Below, piece after piece: positions 16,995 to 25,377 of a DNA stretch of 64,000 nucleotides. Under the pieces are notes generated by a model. That model did no database searches, had not been told where the DNA came from, and saw nothing but the letters and a program-made list of their open reading frames with translations. Position numbers and translations under genes: made by a program. Every line of letters begins with the position of its first letter. Position 1 is the first letter of the stretch. Source of the stretch: an uncultured Alphaproteobacteria bacterium. GTDB taxonomy: Bacteria > Pseudomonadota > Alphaproteobacteria > Rhizobiales > Rhizobiaceae. The DNA lies in NCBI GenBank assembly GCA_929200315.1, contig CAKMZB010000005.1:118534-182533 (forward strand), written 5' to 3'.

Positions 16995-17696
16995 ATGTTG
17001 AGCTGGCTATTTGAAGATGAATGGTTTCCAAAATTCGATTGGCGCTGGGACTACGCGTGGGAAATCCTGCCGCGGCTGTTGGAAGCAACCCTCAACACCC
17101 TCATCGCGGCCGCCGGGGGATATGCTATTGCGCTGGTGCTTGGGCTGGTCTTTGCCCTTGCACAACGGAGCCAGAACAAGATTCTGACGTTTGTGGTCCG
17201 TGAATTTGTCGAATTCGTCCGCTCCACCCCACTTCTGTTGCAAATCTTCTTCTTGTTCTACGTCGGTCCGCAGTTTGGCATCACGCTCAGTCCTTGGGCG
17301 ACCGGTATGATCGCCATAGGCTTGCACTACTCTTGCTACCTGTCGGAGGTGTATCGCGGGGGGCTGGATAGTGTGCCAAAGGGGCAGTGGGAAGCAGCAA
17401 CCGCGCTGAACATGACCACCGCGCAAACATACAGACGGTTGATCATTCCGCAGGCGATCCCGCCAGCCATTCCGGGTATGGGGAACTACCTGGTCGGGAT
17501 ATTCAAAGACACACCAATGCTGTCGGTGATTGGCGTTGCAGAACTCATTCATACAGCCAACGCAATCGGCTCAGAGACTTGGCGCTACCTGGAAGCTTAC
17601 ACGATGGTCGGCTTGATTTTCCTGGCGCTTTCACTGCCCGCTGCTGCCCTTATCCGCGCATTCGAGGGTCTCGTGCGCCGCAAACTAGGAATGTAA
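16995..17696 (+). CDS. Amino-acid-type ABC transporter permease (EhuD-like)
   Basis: The 233-residue permease has the same family layout as its neighbour. There is an N-terminal soluble stretch (about 1-20), five or so helices, EFVRSTPLLLQIFF near residue 73 and the EAA loop GQWEAATALNMTTAQ near 131-145. The ATG at 16995 is 3 bp after the upstream stop, and its own stop abuts the ATPase start, so the four genes are one transcription unit. It completes the membrane part of the importer for an amino-acid-like solute. The FKDTPMLSVIG motif near 171 is typical of the polar amino acid permease group. Confidence 0.88.
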   Translation: MLSWLFEDEWFPKFDWRWDYAWEILPRLLEATLNTLIAAAGGYAIALVLGLVFALAQRSQNKILTFVVREFVEFVRSTPLLLQIFFLFYVGPQFGITLSPWATGMIAIGLHYSCYLSEVYRGGLDSVPKGQWEAATALNMTTAQTYRRLIIPQAIPPAIPGMGNYLVGIFKDTPMLSVIGVAELIHTANAIGSETWRYLEAYTMVGLIFLALSLPAAALIRAFEGLVRRKLGM

Positions 17697-17698
17697 AA

Positions 17699-18514
17699 AT
17701 GGAAGATATGTCAGGCTTCCCGCAGGAGATTACGGGCAAAGACAAGCCAATGGTCAGCTTTAGGAAAGTGCGCAAAGCCTACGGGTCTTTGTTGGTCTTG
17801 GACGACCTTGATCTGGATGTGTCAGCTGGTGAAATGGTTTCCATCATCGGCCCCTCTGGGTCGGGCAAGACAACCGTCTTGCGCATGTTGATGACGCTGG
17901 AAGAGATCAACGGTGGGGCCATCTATGTTGATGGCAAGCCACTGACTCATATGATACAGGGCGACAAGCTGGTTCCGGCAAGCGAAAAGCATTTGCGTAA
18001 CCGGCGCAGCGACATTGGAATGTGTTTCCAGCACTTCAATCTCTTTCCGCATATGACGGCGATCCAAAACTGCATGGAAGGACCGGTGCAGGTGCTTGGT
18101 CTGTCTAAAGAAGAAGCACGCGATCGCGGTGAGGAACTGCTTGAACTTGTTGGCATGGCCGACAAAAGAGACCAGCATCCTTCAAGGCTTTCCGGCGGGC
18201 AGCAGCAGCGCGTCGCAATTGCACGCGCTTTGGCGATGCGCCCCAAGGTAATGTTGTTTGACGAGGTGACGTCCGCGCTGGACCCTGAGGTCATCGGTGA
18301 AGTCACAAATGTTATTCGCAAGCTGGTGGCTGAGCATAACCTGACGATGTTGATGGTGACGCACCAGATGGGTTTTGCCCGCGATATCTCCGATCGGGTT
18401 TGCTTTTTCTATGACGGCAAGATCGAAGAGCAGGGGCCGCCGGTTGAGTTGTTTGGAAACCCGCAGCGGGAACGCACGCAACAGTTTCTAAGCGCGGTGA
18501 AAGAAGCCGTCTGA
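17699..18514 (+). CDS. ABC transporter ATP-binding protein (EhuA-like)
   Basis: The 271-residue ATPase shows every ABC motif: Walker A GPSGSGKTT near residue 52, Q-loop FQHFNLF near 111, signature LSGGQQQRVAIARAL near 163, Walker B VMLFDEVTSALDPE near 184 and switch histidine VTHQM near 221. The start is the ATG at 17699 (AGGA upstream) or the next ATG at 17708. It energises uptake through the two adjacent permeases. The order receptor-permease-permease-ATPase matches ehuBCDA of ectoine/hydroxyectoine importers, but polar amino-acid importers share that arrangement. Confidence 0.9.
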   Translation: MEDMSGFPQEITGKDKPMVSFRKVRKAYGSLLVLDDLDLDVSAGEMVSIIGPSGSGKTTVLRMLMTLEEINGGAIYVDGKPLTHMIQGDKLVPASEKHLRNRRSDIGMCFQHFNLFPHMTAIQNCMEGPVQVLGLSKEEARDRGEELLELVGMADKRDQHPSRLSGGQQQRVAIARALAMRPKVMLFDEVTSALDPEVIGEVTNVIRKLVAEHNLTMLMVTHQMGFARDISDRVCFFYDGKIEEQGPPVELFGNPQRERTQQFLSAVKEAV

Positions 18515-18783
18515 ACCCGCCTATTCGAGTGGGTCGTTTTGCCACTCAACCTGTTGTTAATTCATCGCTCTGTTCAGGGCATTCAGACGCCCCTCGGTGC
18601 AACACCAAATGCTATGCCGTGTTGTGAGTTTTGGCCTTCCAGCTTCGATGCAGCCTTGGCTTACCAGAGTGTGCCCCTAACAATCACGCAATCACTTTGA
18701 GGTTGGCCAAACGGCCAAAACTCTAGCGGGCCCCATATAGGTCTCCGACTCTGAATTTTTGACAATTTGGCACCTCTTTGGTG

Positions 18784-19977
18784 TCACGCAGCCTCGCGCC
18801 TCTGCATGATCATGTTGAAGATTTTTGCATCTGTTACGCCTTCTGAACCGATCAGCAAAACGCGCGATGTGGTGTCCAAATTAAGCTTGTCGGCAAGGGA
18901 TGGCTCCCCCATCACAGCAATCAAGGCGGCCAATCCAGCAACCGCACTTTCGCCTGCTTCAATTGCCTCATCATGGCCCAGCGGATTGGCAAGCAACCGA
19001 ACAGATGGAGCGACCAGTGCCTCTGGTATGGTCAGATAGTCGGTAGCTTCTTCGCTGAGAATTTCCCAGGCAAGCCTGGAAGGTTCGCCGCAGGAAAGAC
19101 CCGCCATCAGCGTTTCCGTGGCGATTGAAACGTTCGTCGCAATGCCGGTCTTTGCGCTTTCAAACAGGCAGGCGGCAAGTTCGGGTTCCACGATGATCGC
19201 TCTGGGTGATGCATCGCCCCAATATTGGCGCATAGCTGAAATCACGCCTGCGGCCAGACCGCCGACACCACCTTGCAGGAACACATGCGTCGGTGCCTGA
19301 TCCAAAGCGTCGCAGATTTCCTGAACCATGACACCATAGCCTGACATCACATCCCGCGGGGGCAGGGAATAGCCGGGCCAGGAGGTGTCAGAGACCACGA
19401 ACCAGCCGTTGGCCTCAGCCTCTGATTTGGCAAGCACAACAGAGGCGTCATAGTCACCTGCGATCTGCACCACCTCGGCCCCTAAATCACGCATAGCAGC
19501 GGCGCGGCCTTCGCTGACCTCGGCGTGGATGTAGATCCTGCAAGGCACACCAAACCGTTTGCAGCCCCAGGCAAGCGACCGCCCGTGATTGCCGTCAGTC
19601 GCGGAGACAAGTGTGATCGCCGCGCATTCGTCGGCGTATTCTCCGTTGCGGATATCTGCCAAGACAACTTCTTTGTTCAGCCGCTTGGAAATCTCGCGCT
19701 GAAGCACCCGCAAGGCGGCGTATGATCCGCCGAGTGCTTTGAAGCTGCTCAAGCCAAATCGTGGGCCTTCATCCTTGTAGAGCACTTCGCCCACGCCGAT
19801 GTGCCGCGCAATCCCAGCAAGTGCCACCAGCGGTGTTGCAGCATAACCGTCCCATGATGTGATTTCCTGGCGCGCGGTTGCGAAATCTTCGGCCGTCAAA
19901 ACACGGTGCACAGCGTCACCGCTTGTCAGATTAGCGGCAACGTGCCGGATTGTTGCTTTGGGAAGGAGGGGGGTCAT
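18784..19977 (-). CDS. dpaL: Diaminopropionate ammonia-lyase
   Basis: The 397-residue fold-type II PLP enzyme carries the Schiff-base lysine in SSFKALGGSY near residue 61, the SATDGNHGRSLAWG loop near 106-119 and a glycine-rich GGVGGLAAG phosphate loop near 222. Length and motifs fit diaminopropionate ammonia-lyase (YgeX/DpaL), which converts 2,3-diaminopropionate to pyruvate and two ammonia. A threonine-dehydratase-like EutB role is possible. The ATG at 19977 overlaps the stop of the M20 gene by one base (TGATG), so the two are translationally coupled. Together they suggest release of a diamino acid from an acylated or peptide-like precursor followed by ammonia elimination. Confidence 0.8.
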   Translation of the reverse strand: MTPLLPKATIRHVAANLTSGDAVHRVLTAEDFATARQEITSWDGYAATPLVALAGIARHIGVGEVLYKDEGPRFGLSSFKALGGSYAALRVLQREISKRLNKEVVLADIRNGEYADECAAITLVSATDGNHGRSLAWGCKRFGVPCRIYIHAEVSEGRAAAMRDLGAEVVQIAGDYDASVVLAKSEAEANGWFVVSDTSWPGYSLPPRDVMSGYGVMVQEICDALDQAPTHVFLQGGVGGLAAGVISAMRQYWGDASPRAIIVEPELAACLFESAKTGIATNVSIATETLMAGLSCGEPSRLAWEILSEEATDYLTIPEALVAPSVRLLANPLGHDEAIEAGESAVAGLAALIAVMGEPSLADKLNLDTTSRVLLIGSEGVTDAKIFNMIMQRREAA

Positions 19978-21125
19978 CAGATGTTCTTTCGTTTTGGCAG
20001 GCGATCTTTCAAAAGCTGCGCCCAAAGGGTCGCGCCGATGGGAAGAAGCGCATCATTAAAATCATAATCAGCTGCGTGCAGCGGTTGGTTGTAGGGGGTC
20101 GTGGTTCCGTTGCCCAGCAGCAGAAAACATCCTGGAACCGCTTCGCAGAAATGAGCGAAGTCTTCGGAAAAGCTCATTGGCTGACGATCACCGATCACCT
20201 CCAGTCCGGCGTTTTTCGCCGCTTGAATCACCCCGTCTGTCGGGGCTGCTGAATTGATGGTTTCGATGAATTCGGTGTCAAAGACTATCTCGGCGCGAGC
20301 GCCGTGGGCAGCCGCGACACCATCGACGATCTGGCGCATGAACCGTTCAATATCTTCGCGATCCTGCGGCAGTCTTGTCCGAACATCGCCTTTAAGCGTC
20401 GCTGTGCCAGGCAAGATATTGCGCTGTCCATCTGTCAAAAACTCGGTGACGGACACGACAGCCCCGGCTTCGGGCGCCAGCTTTCGCGACACGATCGTTT
20501 GCAATGCCTGCACCATCTCGGCACCAATCGTGAGAGCGTCGACACCGACATGCGGCATGGACGCATGTCCACCCTGACCTGTGATTTTTATCTCAAACAG
20601 GCTTTCACTGGCACAAATTTGTCCAACGCGGGTCGAAACTTCACCCAGTGGCGCGCCGGGAAGGTTGTGGATTGCATAGATCTCATCCAGCGGGAATTGC
20701 AGTAGCACGCCGTCGTCAATCATCGCCCGCGCGCCCAAACCGTGCTCTTCGTTGGGTTGAAAGATGAAGACTGCTGTTCCGTCAAAATCAGGGTCATTTG
20801 CCAGCAACTCAACCGCGCCAAGCAGCATGGTCATATGGCCATCGTGGCCGCAAGCATGCATGACACCCTCGTTGAGCGAGACGTAGTCATGGGTGCTGGT
20901 TTCCTGGATTGGCAGCGCGTCCATATCAGCGCGCAGTCCGATAGTGCGACTTCCATCACCAGATCTTAAGACGCCGACAACTCCAATCCCCTCATGCACT
21001 TCAACACCCAACGCGCGCAATTGCTGCGCAACTTTCGCTTTGGTCCGCACTTCGTTGAAACCAACCTCCGGGTCGCGATGAAACGCCCGACGAATGCCCG
21101 CAAGTTTTTGATCAAATTCGTTCAT
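19977..21125 (-). CDS. M20-family amidohydrolase (DoeB2/hippurate hydrolase type)
   Basis: The 382-residue protein is an M20D amidohydrolase. It has RRAFHRDPEVGF near residues 12-23, the metal motif LRADMDALPI near 65, HACGHDGHM near 89-97, the NEEHGLGA Glu-Glu site near 125, and a dimerisation domain around GQGGHASMPH near 184. The family removes acyl groups from amino acids; DoeB2 in ectoine degradation deacetylates N-acetyl-diaminobutyrate. Coupling to diaminopropionate ammonia-lyase suggests deacylation of an N-acyl diamino acid. The ATG at 21125 is chosen because the longer frame adds 29 residues with no family resemblance. The precise acyl substrate is unknown. Confidence 0.82.
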   Translation of the reverse strand: MNEFDQKLAGIRRAFHRDPEVGFNEVRTKAKVAQQLRALGVEVHEGIGVVGVLRSGDGSRTIGLRADMDALPIQETSTHDYVSLNEGVMHACGHDGHMTMLLGAVELLANDPDFDGTAVFIFQPNEEHGLGARAMIDDGVLLQFPLDEIYAIHNLPGAPLGEVSTRVGQICASESLFEIKITGQGGHASMPHVGVDALTIGAEMVQALQTIVSRKLAPEAGAVVSVTEFLTDGQRNILPGTATLKGDVRTRLPQDREDIERFMRQIVDGVAAAHGARAEIVFDTEFIETINSAAPTDGVIQAAKNAGLEVIGDRQPMSFSEDFAHFCEAVPGCFLLLGNGTTTPYNQPLHAADYDFNDALLPIGATLWAQLLKDRLPKRKNI

Positions 21126-21493
21126 GTCGGGCTCTCGTTGGATCAGGGATAACAATAAGACAAATGAGCGAAGAACAATGTCAGAAGTTTGCCAAACAGC
21201 GATAAATTTCAACGCAAAATGCTCAAACTGCGACGCCTTTTGGAAACTGCTACAGGTTCTGAATTGTTCCGGTGCCCTCCCGTATTCAGATGGACCCAGA
21301 GGTGGTGACAGACGCCGCTGAACGCCAAGCTGCGCACCTATATACGGTAATATGGCGCACAGCTCCTAGACATCGCGTAATTTACAATCGCAATCAATTT
21401 CATCACGCAACGTTAGGAGATTGCGCATTTTCATCTTGGATCACAGCTAACTTGATGGGGATCATTCAGGAAATTCAGGGGAGGGGAGAAGAG
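21126..21493. other. 368-bp intergenic region between divergent operons
   Basis: This stretch separates the leftward M20-dpaL pair from the rightward PLP-molybdoenzyme pair and should hold both promoters. Open frames within it have no ribosome sites or family resemblance. The only clear element is GAGGGGAGAAGAG just before the ATG at 21494. I see no convincing palindrome or hairpin. Confidence 0.6.
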
Positions 21494-22966
21494 ATGATTC
21501 CAGGGCTGGAAACTGCAATTACCGATCAGGAAAGTTATGATCGCAATGTCGAAAGTCTGCACCGCCTCGGGCTTGTTCTACCCCGCATCTCTGATTTGGC
21601 AGACCCTCCCAAAAAGCTCGCCGGGAAGATGGCTCAGATCGCGGACGCGGACCCTGATGCACCAGATGCGCGCAACCTCTTTCGTGTACACTGGCACAAT
21701 GGGGCTGACCGCCGCAGTCTGGTATCGGTGCCAGAGCATATCGTCCTCCCCGAAGCTCTGACGGGCGTGAAGGCGAAGATTGTCGTCGCTCTGGGCAACC
21801 GTTTTCCGATGATCAACACGCACAAAGTGCTGGCGGCCTATGGTTGCCTGATCCCACGTCTGATGTCGGGTGCCTTTGACGCAACACGCCATCGCGCCGT
21901 CTGGCCCTCGACCGGCAATTACTGCCGTGGCGGTGTCGCGATTGCCACATTGCTGGGGTGCAGATCTGTGGCTGTTTTACCCGAAGGCATGAGCAGGGAG
22001 CGTTTTGATTGGCTCAACCGCTGGCTGACCGATCCCAACGACATTTTCCGCACTCCCGGCACTGAAAGTAACGTCAAAGAGATCTATGATGCCTGTCATA
22101 CGTTGGAAAAGGACCCTGAGAACCTGATTTTGAACCAATTTGGTGAATACGGGAATTACATCATACACCGGGCCGTTACAGGTCCTGCTCTACAGCGAAT
22201 ATTTGATCACCTGAATACTGACGGAACCCAAACCGCACGCGCTTTCGTTGCGGCAACTGGTTCTGCAGGAACGTTGGCGGCGGGTGACCATCTGAAAAAG
22301 GTGCTTGGCACCCAGACAGGGGTGATCGAAGCTCTCGAGTGCCCGACGCTGCTATATAATGGCTATGGTGAGCACAATATTCAGGGTATCGGCGACAAGC
22401 ATGTCCCTCTTATTCATAATGTGATGGGTTCTGATTTTGTCATCGGCGTGTCCGACGCGGCTTGTGACAATCTAAACCTTGTTTTCAATACAGGCGCTGG
22501 CCGCGCATACTTGTCGCAGCATCGTGGCGTGATGCAGGAGCAGATTGCACAACTGGGCGATCTTGGCCTGTCATCCATCGCGAACATCATCGGCGCGATC
22601 AAATATGCCAAGTTCAACGATCTTGGTGCAGACGATGTTGTGCTGACTGTCGCAACAGATGGCGCGGACATGTACCATACCGAAATGGCGATCGCCGAAG
22701 GCCGCCTCTGTGCCGGACAGTTTGGCGAGGTGCAGGCAGCAGAGGCGTTTGGCCAACATGTGCTCGGCGCAGGAATTGACCACACCCAAGAGCTGGGCCG
22801 ATTTGACCGCGAGCGCGTCTTTAACCTGGCCTACTACACTTGGGTGGAGCAGCAGGGTATTTCGCTGGAGGACTTTGAGCGACGCCGCAACCAGTCTTTC
22901 TGGGACGGGCTACTGGATTTGGTGCCGGTTTGGGATGATTTGATTGACCAGTTCAATGCCGCCTGA
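21494..22966 (+). CDS. Fold-type II PLP-dependent enzyme of unknown function
   Basis: The 490-residue protein is a cysteine-synthase/threonine-synthase-superfamily enzyme. Visible features are a lysine in NTHKVLAAYG near residue 113, an STGNYCRGG substrate/PLP loop near 139-147, and a GSAGTLAAGDHLK phosphate loop near 257. It is longer than cysteine synthases (about 310 residues) and lacks a recognisable regulatory domain. The start at ATG 21494 has a strong GGGGAGAAG; a 74-residue in-frame extension has none. The stop overlaps the molybdoenzyme start by 11 bp, so the two proteins are made together. A beta-elimination or beta-replacement role on an amino acid is likely, but I do not recognise the specific family. 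Confidence 0.75.
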   Translation: MIPGLETAITDQESYDRNVESLHRLGLVLPRISDLADPPKKLAGKMAQIADADPDAPDARNLFRVHWHNGADRRSLVSVPEHIVLPEALTGVKAKIVVALGNRFPMINTHKVLAAYGCLIPRLMSGAFDATRHRAVWPSTGNYCRGGVAIATLLGCRSVAVLPEGMSRERFDWLNRWLTDPNDIFRTPGTESNVKEIYDACHTLEKDPENLILNQFGEYGNYIIHRAVTGPALQRIFDHLNTDGTQTARAFVAATGSAGTLAAGDHLKKVLGTQTGVIEALECPTLLYNGYGEHNIQGIGDKHVPLIHNVMGSDFVIGVSDAACDNLNLVFNTGAGRAYLSQHRGVMQEQIAQLGDLGLSSIANIIGAIKYAKFNDLGADDVVLTVATDGADMYHTEMAIAEGRLCAGQFGEVQAAEAFGQHVLGAGIDHTQELGRFDRERVFNLAYYTWVEQQGISLEDFERRRNQSFWDGLLDLVPVWDDLIDQFNAA

Positions 22967-25283
22967 GGCACCTCCCAGGGATTGGCCCCTGACGGCCGCA
23001 CATTGGGGCGTGTACCGTGCCGAGGTCAAAGAGGGTAAGCTTTGCGCTCTACATCCGTTCGAGCATGATCCCGATCCGTCCCCGATTGCGAATGGGTATA
23101 TCGGTGTATTGGACGATCCTTTGCGGATTGATGCACCGATGGTGCGCAAAAGCTGGTTGGAGAATGGGCCCGGCGCAGCGACCGATAAACGTGGTAGTGA
23201 TGCCTTTGTTCAGGTTTCCTGGGACGAGGCCGAGAAGCTGGTCGCCGATGAGCTGACCCGCATAAAAACGTCTTTTGGAAACGAAGCGATCTATGGCGGC
23301 TCTTACGGGTGGTCCGGTGCCGGTCGGTTTCACCATGCGCAAAGTCAACTGCACCGGTTTTTGAATTGCATTGGCGGATACACCAAGTCCGTAAACAGCT
23401 ACTCGCTCGCCGCAGGCGAAGTGATCTTGTCTCATATCCTGGGCGACCCATCCGAGCTTATTCACAACCCACCGGGCTGGCAGACAGTTGTTGAGAACAC
23501 CGAACTGCTAGTCGCATTCGGTGGCATGCCTCTCCGCAATAGTCAGATCAGCTCTGGCGGAACCGGCGCGCATCGGGCGCGTGTGGCGCTGTCAGATGCC
23601 AAGAGCAATGGCGTTTCATTCGTTAATGTCTCGCCCATGCGCAGCGACGTGGCTGCTGATTTGGACGCCCACTGGATCGCCGCGCGTCCCGGTAGCGACG
23701 TGGCGTTAATGTTGGGCATTGCCCACGAATTGCTCAAGAACAACTGGCACGATCAAGCCTTCCTGGACCGCCATACGGTCGGTTTTGACACGTTGGCCCA
23801 ATACCTAAACGGTCAAGCAGATGGGGCCGCAAAGACTGCAGAATGGGCAGCCGACATCGCGCAAATCCCGGCTCAAACGATAAGAGATCTGGCCGCGCGT
23901 ATGGCAAAATCACGCACGCTGATCTCGGCCAGTTGGTCGTTGACGCGGCAAGAGCACGGCGAACAGCCATTTTGGATGGCAACAACCCTCGCCGCTATGC
24001 TGGGACAGATCGGATTGCCGGGAGGTGGGATCGTATTTGGCTATTGTGCCGCCAATTCCATCGGAATGGAGCGCCGACCCGTCAAGTTTGCCTCCCTGGC
24101 TCAGGGTAAAAACCCGGTCAAAAGCTTTATTCCTGTGGCCAGGGTCAGCGACATGCTTTTGAACCCCGGTGACACATTTCAATTTAATGGTCAGACCCAC
24201 ACCTACCCCGAAATCAAACTTGTTTATTGGGCAGGCGGGAACCCGTTTCACCATCAACAGGACCTCACAAAACTGGTTCACGCCTGGCAAAGGCCCGAGA
24301 CCATCATCGCCCATGAGTGGTGCTGGAATGCGTTGGCGAAACGATCAGACATTGTCTTGCCCTGTACGACACAGCTGGAACGACGCGACCTTATGATCAC
24401 GCCGCGCGATCCTTACATCATTGCGATGGAAGCCGTCGTCGCACCTCCAGCTCAAGCACGCGACGATTACGCCATTCTGGCCGGTATCAGCCGCCGCCTT
24501 GGCGTGGAACCACTATTCACTGAAGGGCGGACTTGTGACGATTGGGTGCGCCGGCTTTATGAAGAAAGCCGTGAAAGAGCTGAAACATTTGGCATCTCTT
24601 TGCCGGAATATTCTGATTTTTCTGCCAAGGGCTGGCACTATATCGATCCAATTGAGCAAGGTGGTGGTGCATTGGCCGGTTTCCGCGAGGATCCCGTGGC
24701 GGCAGCGTTAAAAACGCAATCGGGGCGGATCGAAATCTACTGCGACCGCATTGCCGCATTTCGCAACAGCGATATTCGTCCGCATCCGGCATGGTATCCA
24801 CCGTCTGAGTGGCTTGGAAGTGAGACCAGCTCGCACCCTTTTCACCTGATTTCGGGGCAACCGGCAGATAAACTTCACTCTCAGTTGGACCATGGTTCCG
24901 AAAGTAAGGCGGCAAAGATAAAGGGCAGGGCGGTCGTCGACCTCAACCCTTCCGATGCCATATCTCTCGGGATTACCGACGGTGATCTGCTCCGCGTGTT
25001 CAATGATCGCGGCGCTTGTTTGGTGTCTGCACGGCTCAATGCGTCACTCATGCAGGGCTGCGTCTCCATAAGCACCGGCGCATGGCTAGATGCTACGCAA
25101 CAGCCAGATGGCACTTTGATCTGCCGCAACGGAAACCCCAATACCCTCACGCGCGACCAGGGAACGTCAGAATTGGCACAAGGCCCCACCGCGCACAGTT
25201 GCTTGGTCAGTATCGAAAAGTTTTCCAACTCAATGGGAGCAAGCAGCGCTTATGCTCCTCCAGAAATTCAGCGCTCCAGATAG
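22956..25283 (+). CDS. Molybdopterin-dependent oxidoreductase, BisC/TorA-like (DMSO reductase family)
   Basis: The 775-residue protein is a complete DMSO-reductase-family enzyme. It has the N-terminal AHWGVYRAEVKEGK domain without iron-sulfur cysteines, a GGSYGWSGAGRFHHAQSQ block near 112-129, a likely serine Mo ligand in NSYSLAAGE near 147, YWAGGNPFHHQQD near 425, HEWCWNALAKRSDIVLP near 450 and a C-terminal cofactor-binding domain. There is no twin-arginine signal, so it should be cytoplasmic like biotin sulfoxide reductase, reducing an S-oxide or N-oxide. The ATG at 22956 overlaps the PLP gene; a TTG 12 bp earlier is less likely. Coupling to a PLP enzyme suggests an oxidised amino-acid substrate, which is inference. 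Confidence 0.82.
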   Translation: MPPEAPPRDWPLTAAHWGVYRAEVKEGKLCALHPFEHDPDPSPIANGYIGVLDDPLRIDAPMVRKSWLENGPGAATDKRGSDAFVQVSWDEAEKLVADELTRIKTSFGNEAIYGGSYGWSGAGRFHHAQSQLHRFLNCIGGYTKSVNSYSLAAGEVILSHILGDPSELIHNPPGWQTVVENTELLVAFGGMPLRNSQISSGGTGAHRARVALSDAKSNGVSFVNVSPMRSDVAADLDAHWIAARPGSDVALMLGIAHELLKNNWHDQAFLDRHTVGFDTLAQYLNGQADGAAKTAEWAADIAQIPAQTIRDLAARMAKSRTLISASWSLTRQEHGEQPFWMATTLAAMLGQIGLPGGGIVFGYCAANSIGMERRPVKFASLAQGKNPVKSFIPVARVSDMLLNPGDTFQFNGQTHTYPEIKLVYWAGGNPFHHQQDLTKLVHAWQRPETIIAHEWCWNALAKRSDIVLPCTTQLERRDLMITPRDPYIIAMEAVVAPPAQARDDYAILAGISRRLGVEPLFTEGRTCDDWVRRLYEESRERAETFGISLPEYSDFSAKGWHYIDPIEQGGGALAGFREDPVAAALKTQSGRIEIYCDRIAAFRNSDIRPHPAWYPPSEWLGSETSSHPFHLISGQPADKLHSQLDHGSESKAAKIKGRAVVDLNPSDAISLGITDGDLLRVFNDRGACLVSARLNASLMQGCVSISTGAWLDATQQPDGTLICRNGNPNTLTRDQGTSELAQGPTAHSCLVSIEKFSNSMGASSAYAPPEIQRSR

Positions 25284-25377
25284 CTGAAAGCAATCATTCA
25301 AGATCCTCGCCTCGGTGCAAAGGGACAGATGACTGCCTAAAGATTCACCACTTCAGCAACGGCCGGTTTCATGGTTT

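Noticed and set aside
18515-18783. Small hairpin TTGGCC/GGCCAA near 18703 as terminator of the ABC operon
   Set aside because: The stem is only six bases and it lies almost 190 bp past the stop without a T-tract; no other gene or element is evident in the gap.
15178-21225. A shared CAAAATGC octamer upstream of the Lrp gene and in the 21126-21493 region as an Lrp site
   Set aside because: An 8-base match between AT-rich intergenic regions is expected by chance and neither copy is palindromic.
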